Shown: positions 1 to 8,678 of the stretch, one piece after another
Layout: each line of letters opens with the position of its first letter
Position numbering within the stretch: the first letter of the stretch is position 1
Program-made: the position numbers and the translations under genes
Source of the DNA: Pseudooceanicola antarcticus
Lineage (GTDB): Bacteria > Pseudomonadota > Alphaproteobacteria > Rhodobacterales > Rhodobacteraceae
Assembly: GCF_900215355.1 (NCBI RefSeq)
Contig: NZ_OBEA01000001.1
Span: forward strand, 372,001-436,000
Length of the DNA: 64,000 bases
Reading direction: 5' to 3'
The notes under the pieces: generated by a model
Database searches by the model: none
What the model was told of the DNA's origin: nothing
What the model saw: only the letters and a program-made list of their open reading frames with translations

Positions 1-174
1 CCGGCGCTCGAGATCCTGCCCATGGTCACCTCGATCTTCGCCGTGGCCATCTCTCTCTTCGCCATCGGCCTGCTGACCCGAGACGGTCTGTTTACCCTGC
101 TGGGCTACACCCAGGTGGCGCTGTCGAGCGGGTTGGTGCTGTGGCTGCTGACAGGCGGCGCAGGAGGGGGCTGA
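1..174 (+). CDS. exoD: Exopolysaccharide synthesis protein ExoD family, 3' end only
   Basis: Only the last 57 codons are in the window, in frame 1 from the first base. The translated tail is hydrophobic and includes LPMVTSIFAVAISLF and GLLTRDGLFTLLGY, which I recognise as the conserved C-terminal part of ExoD-type membrane proteins, named for their effect on exopolysaccharide in rhizobia. It probably forms the last two membrane segments. The TGA stop at 172-174 directly abuts the stop of the converging mrr gene at 175. The assignment rests on this short tail, so the family is likely but not certain. Confidence 0.7.
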   Translation, partial: PALEILPMVTSIFAVAISLFAIGLLTRDGLFTLLGYTQVALSSGLVLWLLTGGAGGG

Positions 175-1107
175 TCAGGCGTCGCCAAAGTAGTCTTCGT
201 CGACACCCTTGACCACATAGGTCTGCCGGGAACGGACTCCGACCCCATGGCGGATCATAAGTTCCGCAAGCCTGCGTCCGTCGATCAGGACAACGCGCTG
301 CTGAACCCGATCAAGGAAGGCAATCGCCTCGCGCGAGAAGCTGGAGGTGGTGACGAACACGCCCTTGGTCGCGCTGACGCCAACAAGGCTGCCGATAAAT
401 TCGCGGATTGCGGGACTTCCAACGGTATTCTTGGGATCGTATCGCTTGGCCTGAATGTAGACCGCATCCAACCCAAGAGGGTCTTCGTTGACCACACCGT
501 CAATACCGCCGTCACTGGACTTGCCTAACCGCTCTGCCATCTGACGCTTTCCGTCGCCGTACCCCATGGCGAGAAGCAGGTCGACAATAAGCTGCTCGAA
601 GCGCGTGGGGTCCATGCCAAGCACAGCTTCCAACAGGTCGCTTTCAAGCGCCGAAAAGAGTTCTGCCGCCGCCGCCTCCAGGGCCTCTTCCGGAGGAAGA
701 CTGGTAGCTTGCGCTGGCGTTTTCGCCGTGTCGCCCACGGCACCCGGTTGCGTACTATCCCGGTCAGGCACCCTCCATTCCTCGAAGGTCTCGAATTGAG
801 CGAGTGTGGCATTCCCTATTGGACCGGAGTGCGACCTGAGAAGTTTGCGTCCCAGATCGGTAATCTCATGAAAACCGCGCCTCGAAGACTGCACCAGTCC
901 AGCCTTGGAAAGATAAGTCCGCGCCCAATGAGCTCTGTTTGCCAAGACGGTTTGGGTGCCACTGGGAAGCAGCTCCTCGACCTCATCGGGTGTCAGATCA
1001 TAACGTTCTATCAAAGACGGAAGAATATCCCGGACGCGATGCGCATTCCCATCTGAGAGAGCTTCCAATACCGGTCTCATCAAGGTCTGGTAGTCTGGAA
1101 CAGGCAT
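175..1107 (-). CDS. mrr: Mrr-type restriction endonuclease (type IV restriction)
   Basis: This 310-residue protein has the two-part Mrr layout. Residues 1-95 form a winged-helix Mrr_N domain (RPVLEALSDG, EITDLGRKLL). Residues 165-300 form the Mrr_cat nuclease domain. The catalytic core is visible as GGIDG around D203 and YIQAKR at 217-222, matching the D-x(n)-QxK signature of this nuclease fold. Known family members cut modified (methylated) DNA, so no partner methylase is expected, and none is present. The gene sits alone between exoD and dxs. Its sequence looks less GC-rich than its neighbours by eye, with codons such as ATA and TTA in view, which suggests acquisition by transfer. The 23-bp gap to dxs means it may be transcribed with dxs and its upstream genes. 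Confidence 0.85.
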   Translation of the reverse strand: MPVPDYQTLMRPVLEALSDGNAHRVRDILPSLIERYDLTPDEVEELLPSGTQTVLANRAHWARTYLSKAGLVQSSRRGFHEITDLGRKLLRSHSGPIGNATLAQFETFEEWRVPDRDSTQPGAVGDTAKTPAQATSLPPEEALEAAAAELFSALESDLLEAVLGMDPTRFEQLIVDLLLAMGYGDGKRQMAERLGKSSDGGIDGVVNEDPLGLDAVYIQAKRYDPKNTVGSPAIREFIGSLVGVSATKGVFVTTSSFSREAIAFLDRVQQRVVLIDGRRLAELMIRHGVGVRSRQTYVVKGVDEDYFGDA

Positions 1108-1130
1108 GGCGTCTCCGATGCGATCTGGCG

Positions 1131-3056
1131 TCAGGCCCTCTTCCCCAGCCGTTCCACGCCCAGCACGTCCAGCGCCTTGGCTTCGATGTCCTCGGCGTTG
1201 AGGCCTGCGGTGGCGTACATGTCCGCCGGGCTGGACTGGTCGATGAAGGTATCGGGCAGCACCATCGAGCGGAATTTCAGACCCTTGTCGAAGACACCCT
1301 CGTCGGCCAGCAGCTGCGCCACGTGGCTGCCGAAGCCGCCGATGGCGCCTTCCTCGATGGTGATCAGGGCTTCGTGGTCGGCGGCAAGCTGCAGGATCAT
1401 CTCACGGTCCAGCGGCTTGGCGAAACGGGCGTCGGCGACGGTGGGGGTGATGCCGCGCGCTGAAAGCGCCTCGGCGGCGTCCTGGACCTCTTTCAGGCGG
1501 GCACCGAAGGTCAGCAGCGCCACGCGCCCGCCCTCCTGGATCATCCGGCCCTTGCCGATCTCCAGCGGCACGCCCTTCTCGGGCATCTCGACGCCCACGC
1601 CCTCGCCGCGCGGGTAACGGAAGGCGATGGGACCCTCGTCATGGGCGGCGGCGGTGGCGACCATGTGCTTCAGCTCGGCCTCGTCGGCGGCGGCCATGAC
1701 GACCATGCCGGGCAGGTTGGCCATGAAGGCCACGTCGAAGCTGCCCGCATGGGTGGCGCCATCGGCGCCCACCAGGCCGGCGCGGTCGATGGCGAAGCGC
1801 ACGGGAAGGCGCTGGATCGCCACGTCATGCACCACCTGGTCGTAGCCGCGCTGCAGGAAGGTCGAATACATCGCGCAGAAGGGCCGCAGCCCGCCTGCGG
1901 CCAGCGCCGCGGCGAAGGTCACCCCGTGCTGCTCGGCGATGCCCACGTCGAAGGTGCGCGAGGGGTAGCGCTCGGCCATCAGCTGCAGGCCTGTGCCATC
2001 GGGCATGGCGGCGGTGACGGCGCAGACGCGGCTGTCCTCGGCGGCCAGACGCACCAGCTCGTCCCCGAAGACCGAGGTGTAGCTGGGCGCGTTAGACGGC
2101 GCCTTCTTCTGCTTGCCCGAGGGCACGTCGAACTTGGCGGTGGCGTGGCCCTTGTCCGAGGCGCGCTCGGCTGGGGCATAGCCCTTGCCCTTCTTCGTCA
2201 CCACGTGGATCAGCACCGGCCCGGTGGCGCGCGCCTGCACGGTGCGCAGCACCGGCAGCAGCTGGCCCATGTCGTGGCCGTCCAGCGGACCGAGGTAGGA
2301 GAAACCCAGCTCTTCAAACAGCGTGCCGCCGACGGCCATGCCCTTCAGCATTTCCTTGGCCCGCTTGGCGCCTTCCTGGAAGGGCGGCGGCAGCAGCGAG
2401 ACCGCGCCCTTGGCAGCTTCCTTGAAGCTCTGGAACGGGTCGCCCGCGTAGAGGCGGGACAGGTAATTGGACAAAGCGCCCACGGGCGGCGCGATGGACA
2501 TCTCGTTGTCGTTCAGGATGACGATCATCCGCTTGCCCAGGTGGCCCGCGTTGTTCATCGCCTCGAAGGCCATGCCCGCCGACATGGCGCCATCGCCGAT
2601 CACCGCGATCGCATCTCCCAGCCCCTCGGGCAGCTGGCCGCCCAGGTCGCGCGCCACGGCAAAGCCCAGGGCGGCGGAAATCGAGGTCGAGCTATGGGCC
2701 GCGCCGAAGGGGTCGTAGGGGCTTTCCGAACGCTTGGTGAAGCCCGACAGCCCGCCTTTCTGGCGCAGCGTGCGGATACGGTCACGGCGCCCGGTCAGGA
2801 TCTTGTGCGGATAGCTCTGGTGGCTGACGTCCCAGATGATCTTGTCGCGCGGCGCCTCGAAGATCGCATGCAGCGCCACGGTCAGCTCGATCACGCCCAG
2901 GCCTGCGCCCAGGTGGCCGCCGGTTTCGGACACCGCGGCGATGGTCTCGGCCCGCAGCTCGTGGGCGAGACGCACGAGCTCGGCATCCGAAAGGCCCTTC
3001 ATGTCCGCCGGGGTGACGATACGGTCAAGCAACGGGGTCTCGGGTCTGGAGGTCAT
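1131..3056 (-). CDS. dxs: 1-deoxy-D-xylulose-5-phosphate synthase
   Basis: Dxs condenses pyruvate and glyceraldehyde 3-phosphate, using thiamine diphosphate, in the first step of the MEP isoprenoid pathway. The 641-residue length is normal for the family. Visible motifs are the N-terminal [16 protein letters not shown], the thiamine-binding [18 protein letters not shown], and the transketolase-type [15 protein letters not shown] in the second half. It lies downstream of xseB and ispA on the same strand with only about 40 bp between ispA and dxs. This is a common alphaproteobacterial order and implies co-transcription of isoprenoid genes. The ATG at 3056 begins a sequence ([13 protein letters not shown]) typical of the family. 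Confidence 0.97.
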   Translation of the reverse strand: MTSRPETPLLDRIVTPADMKGLSDAELVRLAHELRAETIAAVSETGGHLGAGLGVIELTVALHAIFEAPRDKIIWDVSHQSYPHKILTGRRDRIRTLRQKGGLSGFTKRSESPYDPFGAAHSSTSISAALGFAVARDLGGQLPEGLGDAIAVIGDGAMSAGMAFEAMNNAGHLGKRMIVILNDNEMSIAPPVGALSNYLSRLYAGDPFQSFKEAAKGAVSLLPPPFQEGAKRAKEMLKGMAVGGTLFEELGFSYLGPLDGHDMGQLLPVLRTVQARATGPVLIHVVTKKGKGYAPAERASDKGHATAKFDVPSGKQKKAPSNAPSYTSVFGDELVRLAAEDSRVCAVTAAMPDGTGLQLMAERYPSRTFDVGIAEQHGVTFAAALAAGGLRPFCAMYSTFLQRGYDQVVHDVAIQRLPVRFAIDRAGLVGADGATHAGSFDVAFMANLPGMVVMAAADEAELKHMVATAAAHDEGPIAFRYPRGEGVGVEMPEKGVPLEIGKGRMIQEGGRVALLTFGARLKEVQDAAEALSARGITPTVADARFAKPLDREMILQLAADHEALITIEEGAIGGFGSHVAQLLADEGVFDKGLKFRSMVLPDTFIDQSSPADMYATAGLNAEDIEAKALDVLGVERLGKRA

Positions 3057-3096
3057 GGGCTATGGCTCTTCGGGGCTGGGGGCGATCCGGGGCAGA

Positions 3097-3957
3097 TCAG
3101 CTTTGGCGCGAGATAACGAAGCGGGCGGCTTGCCGCAAGTTTTCTGCTGCCTCACCATATGGGGCAAGGGCGTCACAGGCCAAGGAGACAAGTCGCCCCG
3201 CCTCGCTGCGGGCGGGCTCCAGCCCCATCAGCGAGACGAAAGTGGCCTTTCCGGCCGCCTCGTCCTTGCCGACGCGCTTGCCGGTGGCGGCCTCGTCGCC
3301 TTCGACGTCCAGGATGTCATCGGCAATCTGGAAGGCCAGGCCGAAGGCGCTGGCATAGGTCGAGAGCGGCGCGGGGTCCGCCCCGGCCATCACGGCACCC
3401 GCCGTGGCCGACCAGTCAAAGAGCGCGCCGGTCTTCAGTGCCTGCAAGCGGGTGATCTGATCCAGCGTCAGCGGGACAGAGGCGCTTTCGGCGGCGATAT
3501 CCTGCACCTGCCCCAGCACCATGCCCTGGCCGCCGCCCGCGCGCGCCAGGCCCTGCATCAGCGCCAGGCGGCGCTCGGCGGGCAGGTCGAGGCCCGCGAC
3601 CAGCTCGAAGGCCAGCGATTGCAGCGCGTCGCCGGTCAGCACGGCCATGGCCTCGTCCCACTTCACGTGGACGGTGGGCAACCCGCGGCGCAAGTCATCG
3701 TCATCCATGCAGGGCATGTCGTCATGTACCAGGGAATAGGCATGCAGCGCCTCGATGGCCGCCGCCGCATCCAGCGCGGGCGCCTCGGCCACGCCATGCA
3801 GCCGGGCGCTTTCCAGCACCAGGAAGGCGCGGAGCCGCTTGCCGCCGCCACAGGCATAGCGCATGGCCGCGCCCAGCTCTCCCTCGTAGCCCGAGAGTAC
3901 CTTTTCCAGATGCGCGGTGACGGTCTCTGCCGTCCCGGCCAGCGCCGTCTTGAACAA
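3097..3957 (-). CDS. ispA: Polyprenyl synthetase, farnesyl/geranylgeranyl diphosphate synthase type
   Basis: Chain-elongating prenyl transferase that uses IPP and DMAPP made downstream of Dxs. The first aspartate-rich motif is DDMPCMDDDD at about 79-88, of the bacterial DDxxxxD type. The second is DDILD near residue 220. GGGKRLRAF near residue 37-45 is the usual lysine/arginine site. I place the start at a TTG at 3957, giving MFKTALAG and 286 residues, because upstream in-frame codons run into xseB and no ATG exists near the family's normal N-terminus. The xseB stop is at 3960, so the start lies 2 nt beyond it, which suggests coupled translation. A CTG at 3963 is the alternative start. Product chain length (C15 or C20) cannot be told from sequence alone. 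Confidence 0.92.
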   Translation of the reverse strand: MFKTALAGTAETVTAHLEKVLSGYEGELGAAMRYACGGGKRLRAFLVLESARLHGVAEAPALDAAAAIEALHAYSLVHDDMPCMDDDDLRRGLPTVHVKWDEAMAVLTGDALQSLAFELVAGLDLPAERRLALMQGLARAGGGQGMVLGQVQDIAAESASVPLTLDQITRLQALKTGALFDWSATAGAVMAGADPAPLSTYASAFGLAFQIADDILDVEGDEAATGKRVGKDEAAGKATFVSLMGLEPARSEAGRLVSLACDALAPYGEAAENLRQAARFVISRQS

Positions 3958-3959
3958 GA

Positions 3960-4202
3960 TCAGAGCCCCTCGACCGGCTTCAGACCGCTGGGGTTGCCGT
4001 CGCCATCCAGGGTGATCGCCGCAACCTTCTCTTCGGCCTCGGCCAGCTTCTTCTCGCAATGTTTCTTCAGCAGCGCGCCGCGCTCGTAGAGCTTGATCGA
4101 GGCCTCGAGCTCGACATCGCCGCGCTCGAGCTGGCCGACGACGCCTTCCAGCTCTTTCATGGCAGCCTCAAAGGACATTTCGGCGATCGGGGTATCGGAC
4201 AT
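3960..4202 (-). CDS. xseB: Exodeoxyribonuclease VII small subunit
   Basis: An 80-residue protein beginning MSDTPIAEMSFEAAMKELE, with the characteristic small helical XseB pattern (LEGVVGQLERGDVELEASI, LYERGALLKKHCEKKL). It binds the large subunit XseA to form an enzyme that degrades single-stranded DNA. xseA is not in the window. It is the first gene of the xseB-ispA-dxs run on the minus strand, an arrangement conserved widely in proteobacteria. Confidence 0.94.
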   Translation of the reverse strand: MSDTPIAEMSFEAAMKELEGVVGQLERGDVELEASIKLYERGALLKKHCEKKLAEAEEKVAAITLDGDGNPSGLKPVEGL

Positions 4203-4334
4203 CTGAGGGCTCCTTCGTGGCAGTCAGGCAGGACGATCGGGGCGTTTGCGCGCACCATAGCCCCGGCGCGAGGGCGGTTCAATTGAGCTTCTGGCGCGTT
4301 GACCTTGCCCGGCGACGGGGCGCAACATGGAGGA

Positions 4335-5303
4335 ATGAACGCCCTGCTGGAAAATGCCGCCGAATTGCACCCCGAAGCCGCCGCCCAGGCCGCCCGGCGG
4401 CTGGCGGCCGTGCTTGCGGCCCGCGGCGGCGAGGCGGGCGAGATCCTGCACCTGGTGCCCGGTCGCCGCGCCGTCTTCGCGGGCAGCTGGCAGGGCGCGG
4501 AGGTGGTCTTTCACCTGGCGCTGGACCCAGAGCAGGCGCGCGCCTTCGCCTCGGGCTTCGCCGAGCAGACCCGCGTGCATGGCTACATGGGCCAGGGCGC
4601 CTTCCGGGTGCCCGAGCCGCTGGCCCTGCTGGAGGGCGGAGAGCTGACCGCCGTGGCCCGGATCGAGGGGCAGCCGCTGCTGCAGGCCATGTGGCAGGCC
4701 GAAGCCGGCGAACGCCCCGCCCTGCAGGCGCTTGGCGCGGGCTGGCTGGCCGCCCATGCGGCGCCCACGCTGGAGACAAGCCCGGTGAACCGGGGACCCT
4801 GGCGCAAGTGGGCCGACAAGGGGCTGGAGCAGCAGCCCCATGAGGCCCTGCGCGGGATCGAGACCCGCGTGGCGCAGAAGTTCCACGCCCTGTCGCGGCG
4901 CATGCGCGGGCAGGAGACCTGGCGCACGGCGCTTGGTCACGGGGATTTCCACCCCAACAACCTGATGCTGGACGGCGCGGGCCTGTGCTGGGGCATCGAC
5001 CTCGGCGCCTCGACCCGCGCGCCGCTTTGCCGCGATATCGCCCGCTACCTGGTGCATGGGGCGCGACGCGGCATGCTGCCGTCGGGCCAGATGCGCTACG
5101 GGGTGGACGCGGGCGGCCTCCAGGCCTTTGCGCAGGCCTTTTCCCTGACGGATCAGGAGCTTGCCACTGACCTGCCTTTCTTCATCTGCCACGAGGTCCT
5201 GTCGCGGGTCGAGCATCCCCAGATGCCCGGCCGCCGCATCCGCCTGACCCAGGAGATGACGGAGGCCCTGTTCGAGGACATGCGCGCCCTGATGAAGGAC
5301 TAG
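4335..5303 (+). CDS. Aminoglycoside phosphotransferase (APH)-family protein
   Basis: A 322-residue protein with the APH/choline-kinase fold signature: the catalytic loop HGDFHPNN at 202-209 and the metal-binding IDLG at 221-224. The true substrate is unknown; chromosomal members of this family often act on metabolites, not antibiotics. I start at the ATG at 4335 (MNALLENAAE) and not at an upstream TTG at 4299, because the ATG has GGAGG just before it, although the spacing is very short. The gene is transcribed divergently from xseB and converges on the next gene, with the stop codons overlapping over 5300-5303. Confidence 0.75.
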   Translation: MNALLENAAELHPEAAAQAARRLAAVLAARGGEAGEILHLVPGRRAVFAGSWQGAEVVFHLALDPEQARAFASGFAEQTRVHGYMGQGAFRVPEPLALLEGGELTAVARIEGQPLLQAMWQAEAGERPALQALGAGWLAAHAAPTLETSPVNRGPWRKWADKGLEQQPHEALRGIETRVAQKFHALSRRMRGQETWRTALGHGDFHPNNLMLDGAGLCWGIDLGASTRAPLCRDIARYLVHGARRGMLPSGQMRYGVDAGGLQAFAQAFSLTDQELATDLPFFICHEVLSRVEHPQMPGRRIRLTQEMTEALFEDMRALMKD

Positions 5304-6226
5304 GCCCCGGCGGCAATCAGCCCGTCGACATGTACCGCCGCGGCCTCGGCCAGGGCTTCGAGGTTGTAGCCCCCCTCCAGGCAGGACACGAGCCGCCCGC
5401 CGCAGACCTTCGCCGCCAGCGCGGTCATCTGGTCGGTCAGCCAGGCGAAATCCTGTGTTTCCAGGTTCACCGAGGCGAGCGGGTCGTCCTTGTGGGCATC
5501 GAAGCCCGAGGACAGCAGGATCAACTCTGGCGCGAAGCTCTCGATCTTGGGCAGCACCTGCTGGGTGACGATCATCCGATAGGTCTCGCCATCGGTTTCG
5601 GGCGGCAGCGGGATGTTGCGGATCGTGTCGTGGGGGCCGTATTCGTCACGGTTGCCGGTGCCGGGATAGAGCGGCTGCTGATGGGTCGAGATGAACAGGA
5701 TACGGCCGTCCGATTGCACCAGGTCCTGGGTGCCGTTGCCGTGGTGCACATCCGGGTCGAAGATCGCCACGCGCTTCAGGCCACGCCGCTCCAGCGCATG
5801 TTTCGCCGCGATGGCGACATTGCCGAAGAGGCAGAAGCCCATCGGGCTTTCCGTCTCGGCGTGGTGTCCCGGCGGACGGGTGGCGACGAAGGCATTGTCC
5901 GCGCGCCCGTCGAGCACCGCGTCCACGGCGGCAATCGCCCCGCCGGCGGCCCGCAGCGCCGCCCGCATCGAGCCCGGCGACATCCAGGTATCGGGGTCCA
6001 TCTGGGTGATGCCCTCTGCGGGCTCCGAGCTGCGCACGTGGTCGATATAGCGCTGCGGATGGCAGAGACGCAGGTCGGCTTCTTCGGCCAGGGGGGCCTC
6101 ATGGCGGTCCAGCGCCTTGCCCTCCAGCGCCGCCAGCACGTGACGCAAACGCGCCACCTGCTCCGGATGTCCTTCGGGGGTGACATGGGAGAGGCAGTCG
6201 GGATGGGTATAGAGCGCGGTGGTCAT
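5300..6226 (-). CDS. Histone deacetylase family protein (acetyl-amide hydrolase)
   Basis: A 308-residue zinc hydrolase of the HDAC/AcuC/acetylpolyamine amidohydrolase superfamily. Visible motifs are the N-terminal HPDCLSHVTPEGHPEQ, the active-site RPPGHHAE at 117-124, the zinc-binding DPDVHHGNGT at about 157-166, and a later GFDAHKDDPL carrying another metal-ligand aspartate. Substrate is not predictable from sequence; bacterial members remove acetyl groups from small amines or proteins. Its stop overlaps that of the converging phosphotransferase gene by 4 nt. A petR gene and a repeat element lie upstream. Confidence 0.9.
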   Translation of the reverse strand: MTTALYTHPDCLSHVTPEGHPEQVARLRHVLAALEGKALDRHEAPLAEEADLRLCHPQRYIDHVRSSEPAEGITQMDPDTWMSPGSMRAALRAAGGAIAAVDAVLDGRADNAFVATRPPGHHAETESPMGFCLFGNVAIAAKHALERRGLKRVAIFDPDVHHGNGTQDLVQSDGRILFISTHQQPLYPGTGNRDEYGPHDTIRNIPLPPETDGETYRMIVTQQVLPKIESFAPELILLSSGFDAHKDDPLASVNLETQDFAWLTDQMTALAAKVCGGRLVSCLEGGYNLEALAEAAAVHVDGLIAAGA

Positions 6227-6265
6227 GGGGGCTTTCCGTCAGATGTCAGGCCCGGCAGAAAGCTG

Positions 6266-6300
6266 CGCCTCCGGCGGGCATACTTGGGGCAAGCTGAAAG
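6266..6300. repeat. Short intergenic repeat-like element between petR and the HDAC gene
   Basis: The sequence CCTCCGGCGGGCATACTTGG followed by GGCAAGCTGAAAG resembles a recurrent intergenic motif that I recall from Rhodobacteraceae genomes (CCTCCGGCGGG-ATA-TTGGGGC-A-GA-GAAAG). It contains the short palindrome CCTCCGGCGGG. Only one copy is in this window, so the repeat status rests on recollection and not on sequence comparison here. Confidence 0.35.
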
Positions 6301-6331
6301 GCGGAACGGAGGTCCTGTCAATCAGGAGCGG

Positions 6332-7045
6332 TCAATCGGGGGCCAGCATGTAGCCCGCGCCGCGAATGGTCTGCAGGTAGCGGGGCTGCTTCGGATCGGC
6401 CTCGATCTTGCGGCGCAGGCGGGTGATCTGCACATCCACGGCCCGTTCCTGCGCACCGGGCTGGTCGGCGCTGGCGCCACGGCCCAGCTCTTCGACCAGC
6501 TGCTGACGCGACAGGGGTTCGCCCGGATGGGCCGAGAAGACCCGCATCAGCTGCACCTCGGTGGCGGTCAGGCGCACGGGGGTGTCACCGGCCCAGAGCT
6601 CTGCCCGGTCGACATCGTAGCGCACCTCGCCCAGGTGCAGCACCTTGGGCAGGGCGCGGGTGGCGGGGCTGTCGGGCACCCGGCGCAGGATGGCGTTGAT
6701 GCGCAGGGCCAGCTCGCGCGGCTCGAAGGGTTTGACGAGGTAGTCATCGGCGCCTGCCTCGAAGCCACGGATGCGGTCCTCGGATTCGCCACGGGCGGTG
6801 AGCAGCAGGATCGGGGTGCGGATCTCTTCGCGCAGGCTTTCGGTCAGGCTGATCCCGTCCTCGCCCGGCATCATCACGTCCAGCACGATCAGGTCGAACT
6901 CCAGCCCGGCCAGCAGGCGGCGGGCATGAACGGCGTCGCGGGCGGTGGTGATCAGGAAGCCCTGCCGCTTGAGGAACCGCGCCAGCAGATCGCGGATGCG
7001 TTCGTCATCATCGACGATCAGCAGATGCGGGTCCGGGTCGCTCAC
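6332..7045 (-). CDS. petR: OmpR-family response regulator PetR
   Basis: Two-domain response regulator of 237 residues. The receiver domain has acidic residues 12-14, the phospho-acceptor D56 in LIVLDVMMPGEDG, and the lysine in YLVKPFEPREL. The C-terminal winged helix ends with RRKIEADPKQPRYLQTIRG. I choose the GTG at 7045 as start, since the petP stop overlaps it in GTGA and upstream residues are petP sequence in another frame. No sensor kinase is adjacent. The pairing with an upstream MarR gene matches petP-petR of Rhodobacter capsulatus, which is needed for cytochrome bc1 expression there. Here the bc1 genes are not nearby, so the functional link is inferred. Confidence 0.88.
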   Translation of the reverse strand: MSDPDPHLLIVDDDERIRDLLARFLKRQGFLITTARDAVHARRLLAGLEFDLIVLDVMMPGEDGISLTESLREEIRTPILLLTARGESEDRIRGFEAGADDYLVKPFEPRELALRINAILRRVPDSPATRALPKVLHLGEVRYDVDRAELWAGDTPVRLTATEVQLMRVFSAHPGEPLSRQQLVEELGRGASADQPGAQERAVDVQITRLRRKIEADPKQPRYLQTIRGAGYMLAPD

Positions 7046-7539
7046 GGGGTGTTCTCTCGCAGGGCGGCATGGGACTGGCGGATCTCGCCGTCCATCAGCG
7101 CTTCCAGTACCTGGCGGAAGCCGGCGACCGCCTCGGGGCCGGCCTTGCGGTAGGCGTCGCGCATCCACTTGCGCTGCGCATCCGACAGCTTCTGTTCCAG
7201 CGCCGCACCCTCTTCGGTCAGGTAGAGATGCCGTTCGCGCTTGTCGGCCCGGCCGACTCGGCTTTCCACCAGCCCGTCGGCGATCAGGGTCCGCAGCACC
7301 CGATTGAGGCTCTGCTTGGTCACGCCGAGGATCATCAGCAGCCGGTTCACGTTCATCCCCGGCGCACGGGCGATGAAGTGCAGCGCCCGGTGGTGAGCCC
7401 GGCCATAGCCGGTGCCTTCGAGGATCTGATCGGGCGCGACAGTGAAACCGCGATAGGCAAAGAACATCGCCTCTATGCCCTGACGAAGTTGTTCATCCGT
7501 CAGGAAAAGGAGCGAGTCTCCGACCTGGACCTCAGACAT
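7042..7539 (-). CDS. petP: MarR-family transcriptional regulator PetP
   Basis: A 165-residue winged-helix protein with the MarR core (GRAHHRALHFIARAPGMNVN, LGVTKQSLNRVLRTL, DKRERHLYLTEEG). The start at ATG 7539 (MSEVQVGD) is supported by GGGAGG five bases upstream; an ATG four codons earlier is less well placed. Its stop overlaps the petR start by 4 nt, so the two are translationally coupled. Family knowledge: the Rhodobacter PetP-PetR pair works together. The divergent upstream gene is ilvE, with a 240-bp spacer holding both promoters. Confidence 0.87.
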   Translation of the reverse strand: MSEVQVGDSLLFLTDEQLRQGIEAMFFAYRGFTVAPDQILEGTGYGRAHHRALHFIARAPGMNVNRLLMILGVTKQSLNRVLRTLIADGLVESRVGRADKRERHLYLTEEGAALEQKLSDAQRKWMRDAYRKAGPEAVAGFRQVLEALMDGEIRQSHAALRENTP

Positions 7540-7669
7540 GGTGCCTCCCATCTTGCTGGCCTTATGGCTGGCCCTGTTGCTGGTTCCTTGTGTGGCCTCG
7601 GGACGATAGGCGCTCGGCCCGATTTAGCCAAGCCTCCGCCTCGGGTGGTCCGAGAATAAGTCAGGCTTG

Positions 7670-7698
7670 TTGACATTCCAAGAATCAAAAGTTACCAA
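7670..7698 (+). promoter_or_regulatory. Possible ilvE promoter
   Basis: A perfect TTGACA hexamer at 7670-7675 is followed 17 bp later by TACCAA (7693-7698), a weak -10 box. It lies about 80 bp before the ilvE start in a stretch that is clearly more AT-rich than the surrounding genes. The -35 match is good and the -10 match is poor, so this is a tentative call. Confidence 0.3.
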
Positions 7699-7779
7699 AC
7701 CCCCGTTGAGACGAAATATTATGCCCGCTTCGGACCATTTCGGCGCAACATATGAAAATTTTGATGTCAGGAGGTTGCG

Positions 7780-8646
7780 ATGTCTGCATATGACGACCGC
7801 GACGGCAAGATCTGGATGGACGGCAAACTGGTGGACTGGCGCGACGCCAATGTACACCTGCTGACCCATGCGCTGCATTATGCCTCCTCCGTCTTCGAAG
7901 GTGAGCGCTGCTACAACGGCAAGATCTTCAAGGGGGTGGAGCATTCCGAACGGCTGAAGAAATCGGCCCAGATGCTGGACTTCGAGATCCCCTATTCCGT
8001 GGAAGAGATCGAGGCGGCCAAATACGCCATGCTGGAAGCCAACGGCTGGACCGACGCCTATGTGCGCGCGGTTGCCTGGCGCGGTGCCGGTGAAGACATG
8101 GGTGTCAGCGCACGGCGCAACCCGGTCCGCCTGGCCATCGCCGGCTGGGAGTGGGGCAACTACTACGGCGACGCCAAGATGAAGGGCGCCAAGCTGGATA
8201 TCGCCAAGTGGAAGCGCCCCTCGCCCGAGACGATCCCCGTGCATGCCAAGGCCGCCGGTCTCTACATGATCTGCACCATGTCCAAGCACGCGGCCGAGTC
8301 CAAGGGCTGCTCTGACGCGCTGTTCATGGATTACCGCGGCTACGTTGCCGAGGCGACCGGCGCCAATATCTTCTTCGTCAAGGATGGCGAGGTGCATACT
8401 CCGCTGGCCGACTGCTTCCTGAACGGCATCACCCGTCGCACGGTGATCGACCTGCTGAAGCAGAAGGGCATCACGGTGCACGAACGCCACATCATGCCCG
8501 AAGAGATGGAAGGCTTCGAGCAGTGCTGGCTGACCGGCACCGCCGCCGAGGTGACCCCGGTGGGCCAGATCGGCGATTACACATTCGAGGTGGGCGCCAT
8601 GGCCAAGGATATGGTCGAGACCTACGAGAAGCTGGTCCGCGCCTGA
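7780..8646 (+). CDS. ilvE: Branched-chain amino acid aminotransferase
   Basis: PLP-dependent class IV aminotransferase of 288 residues that interconverts valine, leucine and isoleucine with their 2-oxo acids. The N-terminus has THALHYASSVFEGERCY. The PLP lysine is expected in AKAAGLY. The phosphate-binding region is YVAEATGANIFF, and TGTAAEVTPV completes the family pattern. The start is well supported by AGGAGG seven bases upstream of the ATG at 7780. The gene is monocistronic: it is divergent from petP and followed by a terminator hairpin that overlaps the end of the convergent channel gene. Confidence 0.95.
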   Translation: MSAYDDRDGKIWMDGKLVDWRDANVHLLTHALHYASSVFEGERCYNGKIFKGVEHSERLKKSAQMLDFEIPYSVEEIEAAKYAMLEANGWTDAYVRAVAWRGAGEDMGVSARRNPVRLAIAGWEWGNYYGDAKMKGAKLDIAKWKRPSPETIPVHAKAAGLYMICTMSKHAAESKGCSDALFMDYRGYVAEATGANIFFVKDGEVHTPLADCFLNGITRRTVIDLLKQKGITVHERHIMPEEMEGFEQCWLTGTAAEVTPVGQIGDYTFEVGAMAKDMVETYEKLVRA

Positions 8647-8678
8647 TCCGTCAGCGCTTGCGCTTCAACACTTGCGAT

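Noticed and set aside
4224-5216. A 330-codon minus-strand frame over the phosphotransferase-like gene
   Set aside because: The plus strand has HGDFHPNN and IDLG motifs, while the minus-strand product has none.
5330-7153. A 607-codon plus-strand frame across the HDAC and petR genes
   Set aside because: No recognisable domain and no ribosome site; both minus-strand genes carry intact catalytic or phosphorylation motifs.
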